Shown: positions 37,156 to 44,875 of the stretch, in pieces
Position numbering within the stretch: the stretch's first letter is position 1
How the letters are laid out: every line of letters begins with the position of its first letter
Assembly: GCF_023614235.1 (NCBI RefSeq)
Contig: NZ_CP094264.1
Coordinates: forward strand, 2,790,001-2,854,000
DNA: 64,000 nt
From: Streptomyces sp. MRC013
GTDB lineage: Bacteria; Actinomycetota; Actinomycetes; Streptomycetales; Streptomycetaceae
Reading direction: 5' to 3'
Made by a program: the position numbers and the translations under genes
The notes under the pieces: generated by a model
Databases searched by the model: none
What the model saw: the letters and a program-made list of their open reading frames with translations, nothing else
Told to the model about the DNA's origin: nothing

Positions 37156-37168
37156 CAGGAGCGCCGTC

Positions 37169-37324
37169 GTGGACGTTCCCCTCTGGTTCGCCCTGCTCGT
37201 CGTCGGCGCCTTGGGCGTCAAGCTCGTCCGTCCGCCCTGGTGGCTCGTCGCCGTGCTGCTCCTCGGCGGCTACCTCCTCGCCGACAGCCTGCTTGCCCCC
37301 GTCATCGACTCCGCCGTCAAGTAA
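37169..37324 (+). CDS. Small membrane protein (spread region)
   Basis: A 51-residue protein that is almost all membrane (PLWFALLVVGALGVKLV and WWLVAVLLLGGYLLADSLL, two helices). GTG start with AGGAG upstream. It sits between two spread-type genes with only short gaps, so it is part of the same operon. Its likely role is in spread between mycelial compartments. Confidence 0.78.
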   Translation: MDVPLWFALLVVGALGVKLVRPPWWLVAVLLLGGYLLADSLLAPVIDSAVK

Positions 37325-37344
37325 CCCCCGGAAGGACCGCGCTC

Positions 37345-37677
37345 ATGTTCCGACCGAAGCTCCCCACCATGCCGCAGCCGACCGGCCCGGTCCTCCCGTC
37401 CGCCGCCGTCGAGCCGCACTCCGTCGCGCCGGCCGCCCCGGTCGTCCCGGTCGCCCCGGTCACCTCGGTTCCTCCGCCCGTCCCCGCGACGTCGGCACCG
37501 TCCCGCACGACCGCCCAGCTCACCCCCGGGAACGTGCTCGCCCTCGTCGGCGCCGGTACCGCCGTGGCCCTGGTCGTCGGCGCGGTCCTGGTCTCCATGC
37601 TCCTCGCCGTGGCCGTCACGGCTGCGTCCGTGGCCGTGTGCGCTGTCGTCGTCCGCTCCGTCCTCAAGGACCGCTGA
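37345..37677 (+). CDS. SpdD-like membrane protein
   Basis: A 110-residue protein with a Pro/Val/Ala-rich N-terminal half and a C-terminal half of two hydrophobic segments (LTPGNVLALVGAGTAVALVVGAVLVSMLLAVAVTAASVAVCAVVV). This is the SpdD arrangement of pSAM2 and related elements. GGAAGGA precedes the ATG. It is the last gene of the transfer series, ahead of the operator in front of the replication gene. Confidence 0.82.
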   Translation: MFRPKLPTMPQPTGPVLPSAAVEPHSVAPAAPVVPVAPVTSVPPPVPATSAPSRTTAQLTPGNVLALVGAGTAVALVVGAVLVSMLLAVAVTAASVAVCAVVVRSVLKDR

Positions 37678-37703
37678 CCTTCTTCGTTCCGCTCGCTCGG
37701 TTG

Positions 37704-37735
37704 CCCACCCTGTCTAGTCCCCTCGACAGGGTGGG
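37704..37735. promoter_or_regulatory. CTAG-type operator 3 inside a 32-bp palindrome
   Basis: Arms of 14 bases (37704-37717 and 37722-37735) match with one mismatch around TCCC. The centre is GTCTAG-TCCC-CTCGAC, so one half-site is changed. It lies 40 bases before the RepSA gene and may also act as a hairpin after the spd operon. Confidence 0.7.
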
Positions 37736-37775
37736 AGCCCGTCCCGCTCCCGCTCTCCCAAGGAGGAACCCGCAC

Positions 37776-39152
37776 ATGCACCCCGCGGCTCCGGCCGGAG
37801 CCATCCGCCGGCTTGCGGCCCTCGCCCGACACGGCGACCTCAGCGCTTACGCGCGCCAGATCCAGCGCCTCGGCGGCTGCGAGCGGCCCGTCCGGATGGA
37901 GGGCTACCGGCTCGACGTCCACTCCGGTACGGGTGAGATCGTCCGGGAGATCGCCGACCGCGACCTTCCGGCCGGACAGCTCCTCATCCGCTGCAACAAC
38001 CGCCGCGCCACCCGGTGCGCCTCCTGCGCCGAGGTGTACCGCAGGGACACCTTCCACCTGGTCACGGCCGGACTGAGCGGCGGCAAGGGCATCGGCCCGT
38101 CCGTCGCCCGGCATCCGCGGGTCTTCGTCACCTTCACCGCCCCGTCCTTCGGTCCCGTCCACAACCGCCCCGGCGGCGGCCGGTGCCGCTGCGGTCGCCT
38201 CCACGCCGAGGACGATCCCGCCCTCGGCACGCCCCTGGACCCGGACCGGTACGACTACCGCGCGGCCGTCCTGTGGAACGCGCACGCCGGGGCGCTGTGG
38301 GGCCGCTTCGCCACCTACCTGCGCCAGCAGCTCGCCTCCCGCGCGGGCCTCAGCCGCTCGGCGCTGCGCCATCACCTCAAGGTGTCGTATGCCAAGGTCG
38401 CCGAGTACCAGCGGCGCGGCGCCGTCCACTTCCATGCCGTCATCCGCCTCGACGGCCCCGACGGCGCCGAGGACGACCCGCCAGCCTGGGCCACGACCGA
38501 ACTCCTCACCGATGCCATCCGCTCCGCGGCTCAGCTCGCCGAGGCACCCGGCCCGGTCCTCGACGGCCGCGCGTACGCCTTCCGCTTCGGCGACCAACTC
38601 GACATCCGCCCCATCCGCTCCGCCGACTTCACGGGCACCTCGGAACTGTCCAGCCGCGCCGTGGCCGCCTACATCGCCAAGTACGCCACCAAGGGCGCCG
38701 AAACCGCGGGCACCCTCGACCGCCCCATCCGCAATCCGATCACCGACCTGATCGGCTCCGGCGTCACCGACCACGCCCGGCAGATGATCCTCACCTGCTG
38801 GCATCTCGGCACCCGGCCCGAACTCGAAGACCTGCGCCTGCGCAAGTGGGCCCACATGCTCGGCTTCCGCGGCCACTTCTCCACCAAGTCCCGCGCCTAC
38901 TCCACCACCCTCGGCACCCTCCGCCAGGAACGCGCCGACCACAACGAAGCCGCGGCCCGTGAACGCGCGGCCGACGCCGGCCACCCGCTGCCCGACCCGG
39001 ACACCGTCCTCGTCCTCTCCCACTGGCGCTTCGCCGGCACCGGCCTGACCGACGCAGAGCACCTGCTCGCCCATGGCGCTCCGCCACCTGATGCCGCACG
39101 ACCGACCGTGACCTCTGACGTTCCCCTCCTCGACCAGATGGGAGATGCCTGA
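37776..39152 (+). CDS. repSA: RepSA-type replication initiator
   Basis: A 458-residue rolling-circle initiator of the pSAM2 family. A Cys cluster (IRCNNRRATRCASCAEVYRRDTF) near residue 70 is followed by the HxH metal motif in GAVHFHAVIRLDG and the tyrosine motif AAYIAKYATKGAE (Y-x-x-K-Y). It nicks the element's double-strand origin to replicate the excised circle. AAGGAGG precedes the ATG. It overlaps xis by one base and is preceded by a CTAG operator. Confidence 0.92.
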   Translation: MHPAAPAGAIRRLAALARHGDLSAYARQIQRLGGCERPVRMEGYRLDVHSGTGEIVREIADRDLPAGQLLIRCNNRRATRCASCAEVYRRDTFHLVTAGLSGGKGIGPSVARHPRVFVTFTAPSFGPVHNRPGGGRCRCGRLHAEDDPALGTPLDPDRYDYRAAVLWNAHAGALWGRFATYLRQQLASRAGLSRSALRHHLKVSYAKVAEYQRRGAVHFHAVIRLDGPDGAEDDPPAWATTELLTDAIRSAAQLAEAPGPVLDGRAYAFRFGDQLDIRPIRSADFTGTSELSSRAVAAYIAKYATKGAETAGTLDRPIRNPITDLIGSGVTDHARQMILTCWHLGTRPELEDLRLRKWAHMLGFRGHFSTKSRAYSTTLGTLRQERADHNEAAARERAADAGHPLPDPDTVLVLSHWRFAGTGLTDAEHLLAHGAPPPDAARPTVTSDVPLLDQMGDA

Positions 39153-39391
39153 TGACCGTATTGACGACCGCTGAACCGTCGGCCGACACCATGAGCACCG
39201 ACGGTTCCGGCCCGGTGCTGCTGACCGTCGAAGAGGCCGCGCGACGGCTCCGGATCGGCCGTACGACGTGCTTCCGGCTCGTCATGTCCGGAGAGATCGA
39301 GTCCGTGACCGTGGGGCGGCTGCGGCGCATTCCGGTCGACGCTCTCCCGGCGTACGTGGCGAAGCTGCGTCGTCCGGCCGTCGCCGCATAA
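39152..39391 (+). CDS. xis: Excisionase (Xis), MerR-like HTH
   Basis: A 79-residue protein of the excisionase HTH_17 family: LLTVEEAARRLRIGRTTCFRLVMSGEIESVTVGRLRRIPVDALPAYV. It helps the integrase excise the element. The ATG shares one base with the Rep stop. The integrase follows after a few bases, so rep-xis-int are co-expressed. Confidence 0.92.
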   Translation: MTVLTTAEPSADTMSTDGSGPVLLTVEEAARRLRIGRTTCFRLVMSGEIESVTVGRLRRIPVDALPAYVAKLRRPAVAA

Positions 39392-39403
39392 GGGGTGGGG
39401 GAG

Positions 39404-40657
39404 ATGGCAGAGAAGAAGCGCACCCGTCAGCCCAACGGGGCCTCGTCGATCTACTTCGGCAAGGACGGCAAATGGCACGGCCGGGTGACGGTCGGCGTTC
39501 GCGACGACGGCAGGCCCGACCGCCGCCACATCGAGCGGAAGACCAAAGCGGAAGTGACCAAAGCCGTCCGCGAAATGGAGCGGGCGCGCGACGAGAGGAA
39601 ACTCAGGAAGCCGGGGCAGAGCTGGACCCTCCAGGCCTGGCTGGAGCACTGGGTCGAGAACATCGCCAAGCCGTACGTCTCCGAGAACACGTACGACGGG
39701 TACGAAGTCGATGTACGCGTGCACCTGGTGCCCGGCCTGGGTGCCCACAAGCTCGACCGCCTGGAGCCCGAACACCTGGAACGCTTCTACCGGAAGATGC
39801 AGGATTCCGGGAGCTCTGCCGGCACCGCCCACCACGTCCACCGGACGATCCGGGTCGCCCTCGGTGAGGCGGTCCGGCGCGGACACGTCCCGACCAACGC
39901 GGCCGAGATCGCAAAGGCTCCACGGCTCGAAGAGGAGGACATCGAGCCGTACACGATCGAGGAGGTTCAGAGCCTGCTCGTCGAGGCGTCGAAGCTGCGG
40001 AACAGCGCGCGGTGGGTCGTCGCCCTCGCCCTCGGGTTGCGGCAGGGGGAAGCGCTCGGGCTCCACTGGGAGGATGTCGACCTCGACGCGGGGTACGTCC
40101 GCATCCGCAAGAACCGGTTGCGGCCGAAGTACCGCCACGGCTGCGGCGGGACCCCGTGCGGCAGGGCCGCGGCCGGCTACTGCCCCCAACGCGAGCAGAT
40201 CCGGCGTGAGCACAAGTCCACCAAGTCGCGTGCCGGGCGCCGAATGATCGGACTGCCCGACCCGCTGATCAAGCTCCTTTGCCAGCACCGGGAGGAGCAG
40301 GAACGCGAGCGGATCGCTGCCGGCGCCGACTGGGAGGGCAAGGGATACGTCTTCGCCTCACCCACCGGCGGGCCGCTGAGCCCGAACACCGACTACCACG
40401 TCTGGAAGCGGCTGCTTCGGGACGCCGGTGTGCGAGACGGTCGTCTCCACGACGCCCGCCACACCGCCGCGACCGTGTTGTTGATCCTCGGCGTCCCGGA
40501 CGTCGTGATCGACTCGATCATGGGGTGGGAGCCCGGGGGAGCGGCACGGATGCGCGCCCGGTACATGCACGTGACGGGGGTCATGCTGCGCAAGGTCGCC
40601 CAGCAGGTCGGGGACGCGCTGTGGGAGCCGCCCGCCACCGGTGGGAAAACCGACTGA
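39404..40657 (+). CDS. int: Tyrosine site-specific recombinase (integrase)
   Basis: A 417-residue integrase that recombines attP with the 3' part of tRNA-Ser. An N-terminal SAM-like/arm-binding region contains GASSIYFGKDGKWHGRVTVG. The catalytic domain has R in ALGLRQGEALGL, H-x-x-R in LHDARHTAATVLL and the nucleophile Y in RYMHVTG; the loop RPKYRHGCGGTPCGRAAAGYC carries a Cys-rich insert. Start ATG at 39404 directly follows GGGGGAG; GTG at 39395 is the alternative. It is next to tRNA-Ser, as expected for this family. Confidence 0.94.
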   Translation: MAEKKRTRQPNGASSIYFGKDGKWHGRVTVGVRDDGRPDRRHIERKTKAEVTKAVREMERARDERKLRKPGQSWTLQAWLEHWVENIAKPYVSENTYDGYEVDVRVHLVPGLGAHKLDRLEPEHLERFYRKMQDSGSSAGTAHHVHRTIRVALGEAVRRGHVPTNAAEIAKAPRLEEEDIEPYTIEEVQSLLVEASKLRNSARWVVALALGLRQGEALGLHWEDVDLDAGYVRIRKNRLRPKYRHGCGGTPCGRAAAGYCPQREQIRREHKSTKSRAGRRMIGLPDPLIKLLCQHREEQERERIAAGADWEGKGYVFASPTGGPLSPNTDYHVWKRLLRDAGVRDGRLHDARHTAATVLLILGVPDVVIDSIMGWEPGGAARMRARYMHVTGVMLRKVAQQVGDALWEPPATGGKTD

Positions 40658-40674
40658 GACGGAAACCGAGACGG
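40655..40674. repeat. Candidate integrase arm-type site, right
   Basis: TGAGACGG, AAAC, CGAGACGG overlaps the end of int and matches 26074-26093 with one change. It lies 46 bases before the right att copy. Confidence 0.55.
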
Positions 40675-40682
40675 AGAAACGC

Positions 40683-40718
40683 CAGAGGGCCGGATCGCTT
40701 TCGCGGTCCGGCCCTCTG
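40683..40718. terminator. Terminator between int and tRNA-Ser
   Basis: A 16-bp stem with one wobble (40683-40698 with 40703-40718) and loop TTTC. It lies between convergent int and tRNA-Ser and can serve both. Confidence 0.85.
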
Positions 40719-40720
40719 AG

Positions 40721-40777
40721 CTGGCGGAGGATACGAGATTCGAACTCGTGAGGGGTTGCCCCCAACACGCTTTCCAA
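40721..40777 (-). repeat. att copy within the functional tRNA-Ser
   Basis: Fifty-seven bases identical to 25900-25956. They form the 3' part of tRNA-Ser from the anticodon loop to the CCA end. Confidence 0.93.
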
Positions 40778-40809
40778 GCGTGCGCCCTAGGCCTCTAGGC
40801 GAATCCTCC
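40722..40809 (-). tRNA. tRNA-Ser(GGA)
   Basis: An 88-nt type II tRNA with encoded CCA. The acceptor is GGAGGAT/ATCCTCC, the anticodon arm is CACGC-TTGGAAA-GCGTG with anticodon GGA, there is a long variable arm (GGGGGCAACCCCC) and the T loop is TTCGAAT. It is the integration site of the AICE; its 3' half is supplied by the element. Confidence 0.96.
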
Positions 40810-40880
40810 GCCGGGAACATTACATGACTCCCAGGGGTGGTCGCGAACTCGTTCCCCGGCCGACGGATCGGGTACCCTGG

Positions 40881-40973
40881 GCGCAGCCCCTCACGTGGCG
40901 CTATCTGACTGAACTCCCCCAGGGCCGGAAGGCAGCAAGGGTAGGTCGGCTCTGGCGGGTGCGTGGGGGGCGC
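40881..40973 (+). ncRNA. ffs: Small bacterial SRP RNA (4.5S)
   Basis: Contains the conserved domain IV hairpin GGCCGGAAGGCAGCAAGGG (about 40923-40941). A long terminal stem is formed by GCGC...CCCCTCACG (from 40881) with CGTGGGGGGCGC (to 40973). A TACCCT -10-like element precedes it. The RNA scaffolds Ffh for co-translational membrane targeting. Ends are approximate. The position between tRNA-Ser and dnaX is usual for Streptomyces. Confidence 0.9.
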
Positions 40974-41052
40974 TTGCGTGGGGGCGGGAGGAGTCGCCGG
41001 CGGGGATCCCGGTGCGGTCCGGTTGTCGGTGCGGCCCGATATCGTCGTAAGC

Positions 41053-43305
41053 GTGTCGTCCCTCGCGCTGTACCGCCGCTATCGACCCGAGTCCTTCGCA
41101 GAGGTCATCGGGCAGGAGCATGTCACCGACCCGCTGCAGCAGGCGCTGCGGAACAACCGGGTCAACCACGCGTACCTGTTCAGCGGTCCGCGCGGCTGTG
41201 GCAAGACGACCAGCGCCCGCATCCTCGCGCGGTGCCTGAACTGCGAGCAGGGGCCCACGCCGACGCCGTGCGGCGAGTGCCGGTCCTGCCGGGACCTCGC
41301 GCGCAACGGGCCGGGTTCCATCGACGTGATCGAGATCGACGCCGCGTCGCACGGCGGTGTGGACGACGCCCGCGACCTGCGCGAGAAGGCGTTCTTCGGA
41401 CCGGCCTCCAGCCGGTACAAGATCTACATCATCGACGAGGCGCACATGGTCACCTCGGCGGGGTTCAACGCCCTGCTGAAGGTGGTCGAGGAGCCGCCGG
41501 AGCACCTCAAGTTCATCTTCGCCACGACCGAGCCCGAGAAGGTCATCGGGACCATCCGGTCGCGGACCCACCACTACCCCTTCCGGCTCGTGCCGCCCGG
41601 CACGCTGCGGGAGTACCTCGCCGAGGTCTGCGGGCGCGAGCAGATCCCCGTCGAGGACGGTGTGCTGCCGCTCGTCGTGCGGGCCGGCGCCGGATCGGTG
41701 CGCGACTCGATGTCCGTCATGGACCAGCTCCTCGCCGGCGCCGGCGAGGAGGGCGTGACGTACGCCATGGCCACGTCCCTGCTCGGGTACACCGACGGGT
41801 CGCTGCTCGACGCGGTCGTCGAGGCGTTCGCGACCGGGGACGGCGCGGCCGCGTTCGAGGTGGTCGACCGGGTCGTCGAGGGGGGCAACGACCCCCGCCG
41901 GTTCGTCGCCGACCTGCTGGAGCGGCTGCGCGACCTGGTGATCCTCGCCGCCGTGCCCGACGCCGCCGACAAGGGGCTCATCGACGGGCCCGCCGACGTC
42001 GTCGAGCGCATGCAGGCGCAGGCGTCCACGTTCGGCGCGGCCGAGCTCAGCCGGGCCGCCGACATCGTCAACGGCGGGCTCACCGAGATGCGCGGCGCCA
42101 CCTCGCCACGCCTCCAGCTGGAGCTGATCTGCGCGCGCGTGCTGCTGCCCGCCGCTTTCGGCGACGTGCGGTCGGTGCAGGCCCGCCTGGAGCGGCTGGA
42201 GCGCGGGGTACGGGTGCAGCCCGGGCCCGCCGCAGGCCACGTGCCGGTGCCCGGCGCCCCCGTGCCCGGCGCCGTCACGGTGCCGGGTGCCGCGTACGCG
42301 GGTGCGGTGCCCGGCGGCCCGGCGGCGGGGGACGGGACCGGCGCCCCGGCCGCCCCCGCCCCGGCGCGGTACGCGGACCTCGTGGAACCCGCCCCCCCGA
42401 CGGCCCCCGCCGGGCCGTCCGCCGTCGGGCCGTCCCCCGCCGGGCCGTCCGCCGTCGGGCCGTCCGCCGTCGGTCCGTCCGCCGCCCGCGCCCCGGGCGC
42501 CTGGCCCCCCGCCGCGTCCGGTGCCGGTGGTGCCGCCGGTGGTGCGGACGTACGGCAGCCCGGTGCCTGGCCCTCCGCCGCCGCACCCGGCCAGGGCCGC
42601 CCCGCCGCGCCCGCCCGGCCGCAGCGGCCCCAGGCACCCGCCCCGGCCGCCCCGGCCGTTCCCGCCGCCCCCGGCGCCTCCGCCGACATGGCGCAGGGCG
42701 CCGCCCAGGTCCGTGCCATGTGGCCCGGGATCCTCGACGCCGTCAAGAACAGGCGCCGCTTCACCTGGATCCTCCTCAGCCAGAACGCCCAGGTCGCCGG
42801 GTTCGACGGCACCACCCTCCAGCTCGGCTTCCTCAACGCCGGCGCCCGTGACAACTTCGCGGGCAGCGGCAGCGAGGAGGTCCTGAGGCAGGCCCTCGCC
42901 GAGCAGTTCCACGTCGACTGGAAGATCGAGGCGATCGTCGACCCGTCCGGCGGCGCCGGGCCGGTCCCCTCTCCCCAGGGCGGCCACGGCGGCCCCCTCC
43001 GCCCCGCGGCCCCGCCCGCACCGCAGGCCCCTCCGCCCCCGCAGGCCGCGCCCCGTCCCGCGCAGCCCGCCCCCGCCGGCCCCGCCCCGCACCGGCCGCC
43101 GCGGACCGGCCCCGGCCCCGCCGGTCCCGGGTCCGGCCCCGCCGGCCACGCGGCCCCGCCCCCGGCCCCGCCCCAGCCGGTCGCCCCCGAGGACGACGTA
43201 CCGGAGGAGGACGACCCGGACCTCGTCGACTCCGCGCTCTCCGGCCACGAACTGATCGTCCGCGAGCTCGGTGCGACCGTGGTGGAGGAGTACACGAACG
43301 AGTAG
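41053..43305 (+). CDS. dnaX: DNA polymerase III subunits gamma/tau
   Basis: The clamp-loader ATPase, 750 residues. Walker A is GPRGCGKTTSARIL (about 46), the zinc module is CLNCEQGPTPTPCGECRSC, DEAH-like Walker B is IIDEAHMVT, and the sensor is TTEPEKVIGTIRSR. After about residue 390 comes a long Pro/Ala-rich tail containing GPSAVGPSPAGPSAVGPSAV repeats, then a folded tau-like domain (MWPGILDAVKNRRRFTWILLSQNAQV), then a second Pro-rich tail ending acidic. The GTG start is seven bases after a TATCGT element, suggesting a leaderless mRNA. Confidence 0.96.
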   Translation: MSSLALYRRYRPESFAEVIGQEHVTDPLQQALRNNRVNHAYLFSGPRGCGKTTSARILARCLNCEQGPTPTPCGECRSCRDLARNGPGSIDVIEIDAASHGGVDDARDLREKAFFGPASSRYKIYIIDEAHMVTSAGFNALLKVVEEPPEHLKFIFATTEPEKVIGTIRSRTHHYPFRLVPPGTLREYLAEVCGREQIPVEDGVLPLVVRAGAGSVRDSMSVMDQLLAGAGEEGVTYAMATSLLGYTDGSLLDAVVEAFATGDGAAAFEVVDRVVEGGNDPRRFVADLLERLRDLVILAAVPDAADKGLIDGPADVVERMQAQASTFGAAELSRAADIVNGGLTEMRGATSPRLQLELICARVLLPAAFGDVRSVQARLERLERGVRVQPGPAAGHVPVPGAPVPGAVTVPGAAYAGAVPGGPAAGDGTGAPAAPAPARYADLVEPAPPTAPAGPSAVGPSPAGPSAVGPSAVGPSAARAPGAWPPAASGAGGAAGGADVRQPGAWPSAAAPGQGRPAAPARPQRPQAPAPAAPAVPAAPGASADMAQGAAQVRAMWPGILDAVKNRRRFTWILLSQNAQVAGFDGTTLQLGFLNAGARDNFAGSGSEEVLRQALAEQFHVDWKIEAIVDPSGGAGPVPSPQGGHGGPLRPAAPPAPQAPPPPQAAPRPAQPAPAGPAPHRPPRTGPGPAGPGSGPAGHAAPPPAPPQPVAPEDDVPEEDDPDLVDSALSGHELIVRELGATVVEEYTNE

Positions 43306-43366
43306 GGGCGGCCCGCCCGGCGGCCCGCACGAGGAGCGGGCCGCCCTCCGGGCTACCCTGACTGGC

Positions 43367-44620
43367 GTGAAGGTCCTCGTCATCGGCGGCGGCGCCCGCG
43401 AACACGCCCTGTGCCGCTCCCTCTCCCTCGATCCCGACGTCACAGCCCTGCACTGCGCGCCCGGCAACGCCGGAATCGCGGAGGTCGCCGAGCTCCACCA
43501 GGTCGACGCCCTCGACGGCGCGGCCGTGGCCCGCCTCGCCGGTGACCTGGGGGCCGACCTGGTCGTCATCGGCCCGGAGGCGCCGCTCGTGGCGGGCGTC
43601 GCCGACGCCGTGCGCGCGGCGGGCATCCCCTGCTTCGGCCCCTCCGCGGAGGCCGCGCGACTGGAGGGCTCGAAGGCGTTCGCCAAGGACGTGATGGCGT
43701 CCGCGGGCGTACCCACGGCCCGCAGCTACGTGTGCGCCACCCCCGCCGAGATCGACGAGGCGCTCGACGCGTTCGGCCCTCCGTACGTCGTCAAGGACGA
43801 CGGCCTCGCCGCCGGCAAGGGCGTCGTGGTCACCGAGGACCTGGAGCGGGCCCGCGCCCACGCCCTGTCCTGCGACCGCGTCGTGGTGGAGGAGTACCTG
43901 GACGGGCCCGAGGTCTCCCTCTTCGCGATCACCGACGGCACGACCGTCCTCCCCCTCACGCCCGCCCAGGACTTCAAGCGCGCCCTCGACGGCGACGAGG
44001 GTCCCAACACGGGCGGCATGGGCGCCTACTCGCCGCTGCCCTGGGCCGACCCGAAGCTGGTCGACGAGGTCGTGGAGACGGTCCTGCAGCCCACCGTCGA
44101 CGAGCTGCGCCGCCGCGGCACCCCGTTCTCCGGCCTGCTGTACGCGGGTCTCGCGATCACGTCGCGCGGTGTGCGGGTCATCGAGTTCAACGCCCGCTTC
44201 GGCGACCCCGAGACGCAGGTCGTCCTCGCCCGGCTGCGCACTCCCCTCGCCGGTGTCCTGCTGCACGCGGCGACCGGCTCCCTCGACTGCGAGGCGCCGC
44301 TCACCTGGCGCGACGAGGCCGCCGTCACCGTGGTCGTCGCCGCGTGCGACTACCCCGGCACCCCGCGCACCGGCGACCCGATCACCGGCCTGGACGAAGT
44401 CGCGGAGCTGGACGCCCCGCACGCGTACGTCCTGCACGCCGGCACGAAGCGGGACGGCGACGCGGTGGTGAGCGCCGGCGGGCGGGTCCTGTCGGTCACC
44501 GCGACCGGCGAGGACCTGGCGCAGGCGCGGGAGCGGGCGTACGCGGCGGTCGGACGCATCCGGCTGGACGGCTCCCAGCACCGCACGGACATCGCGCGGG
44601 CGGCCGCGGAGCGGCGGTAG
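43367..44620 (+). CDS. purD: Phosphoribosylamine-glycine ligase (GAR synthetase)
   Basis: Second step of purine synthesis: joins glycine to phosphoribosylamine with ATP. The 417-residue ATP-grasp protein begins VKVLVIGGGAREHAL, with GPEAPLVAGVADAVRAAGIPCFGPS, PYVVKDDGLAAGKGVVV and the P-loop-like GPNTGGMGAYSP. FNARFGDPETQVVL is the metal-binding end of the ATP-grasp. GTG at 43367 lies seven bases after TACCCT, with no ribosome site, so a leaderless start is likely. Confidence 0.96.
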   Translation: MKVLVIGGGAREHALCRSLSLDPDVTALHCAPGNAGIAEVAELHQVDALDGAAVARLAGDLGADLVVIGPEAPLVAGVADAVRAAGIPCFGPSAEAARLEGSKAFAKDVMASAGVPTARSYVCATPAEIDEALDAFGPPYVVKDDGLAAGKGVVVTEDLERARAHALSCDRVVVEEYLDGPEVSLFAITDGTTVLPLTPAQDFKRALDGDEGPNTGGMGAYSPLPWADPKLVDEVVETVLQPTVDELRRRGTPFSGLLYAGLAITSRGVRVIEFNARFGDPETQVVLARLRTPLAGVLLHAATGSLDCEAPLTWRDEAAVTVVVAACDYPGTPRTGDPITGLDEVAELDAPHAYVLHAGTKRDGDAVVSAGGRVLSVTATGEDLAQARERAYAAVGRIRLDGSQHRTDIARAAAERR

Positions 44621-44875
44621 GCACGGGGCGGACCCGGGTACGTGCTCCCCGGGCCCGCCGTACACCCCCGAGCACCCCGAACCACCCCCGGCCCTGCCCA
44701 AGCCATTCCATCGAGTGACGGCTGCCTCATCCGAATGACGCCCGCGGACACCCCAACTAGGGTGCCGCGCAGGCATTCCGGCACTTGGCCCACTGACATT
44801 GCGGTGTCGGTGGCGGGTGTCACAGTGGGGGAGTGAGTAAAACCGCCGCAGGGGTGGAGGGGGTGACGTACGGCC

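Larger units (their letters stand above)
25900..40777. mobile_element. Integrated AICE (pSAM2/SLP1 type) in tRNA-Ser(GGA)
   Basis: Bounded by perfect 57-bp direct repeats (25900-25956 and 40721-40777); the repeat period is 14,821 bases. It contains integrase, excisionase, RepSA-type initiator, FtsK-like Tra, spread proteins and regulators in the order typical of actinomycete integrative and conjugative elements. Its tRNA-proximal end reconstitutes the 3' half of tRNA-Ser. A clearly AT-richer cargo segment lies at about 27.1-30.3 kb, unlike both the chromosome and the element backbone. Confidence 0.93.
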
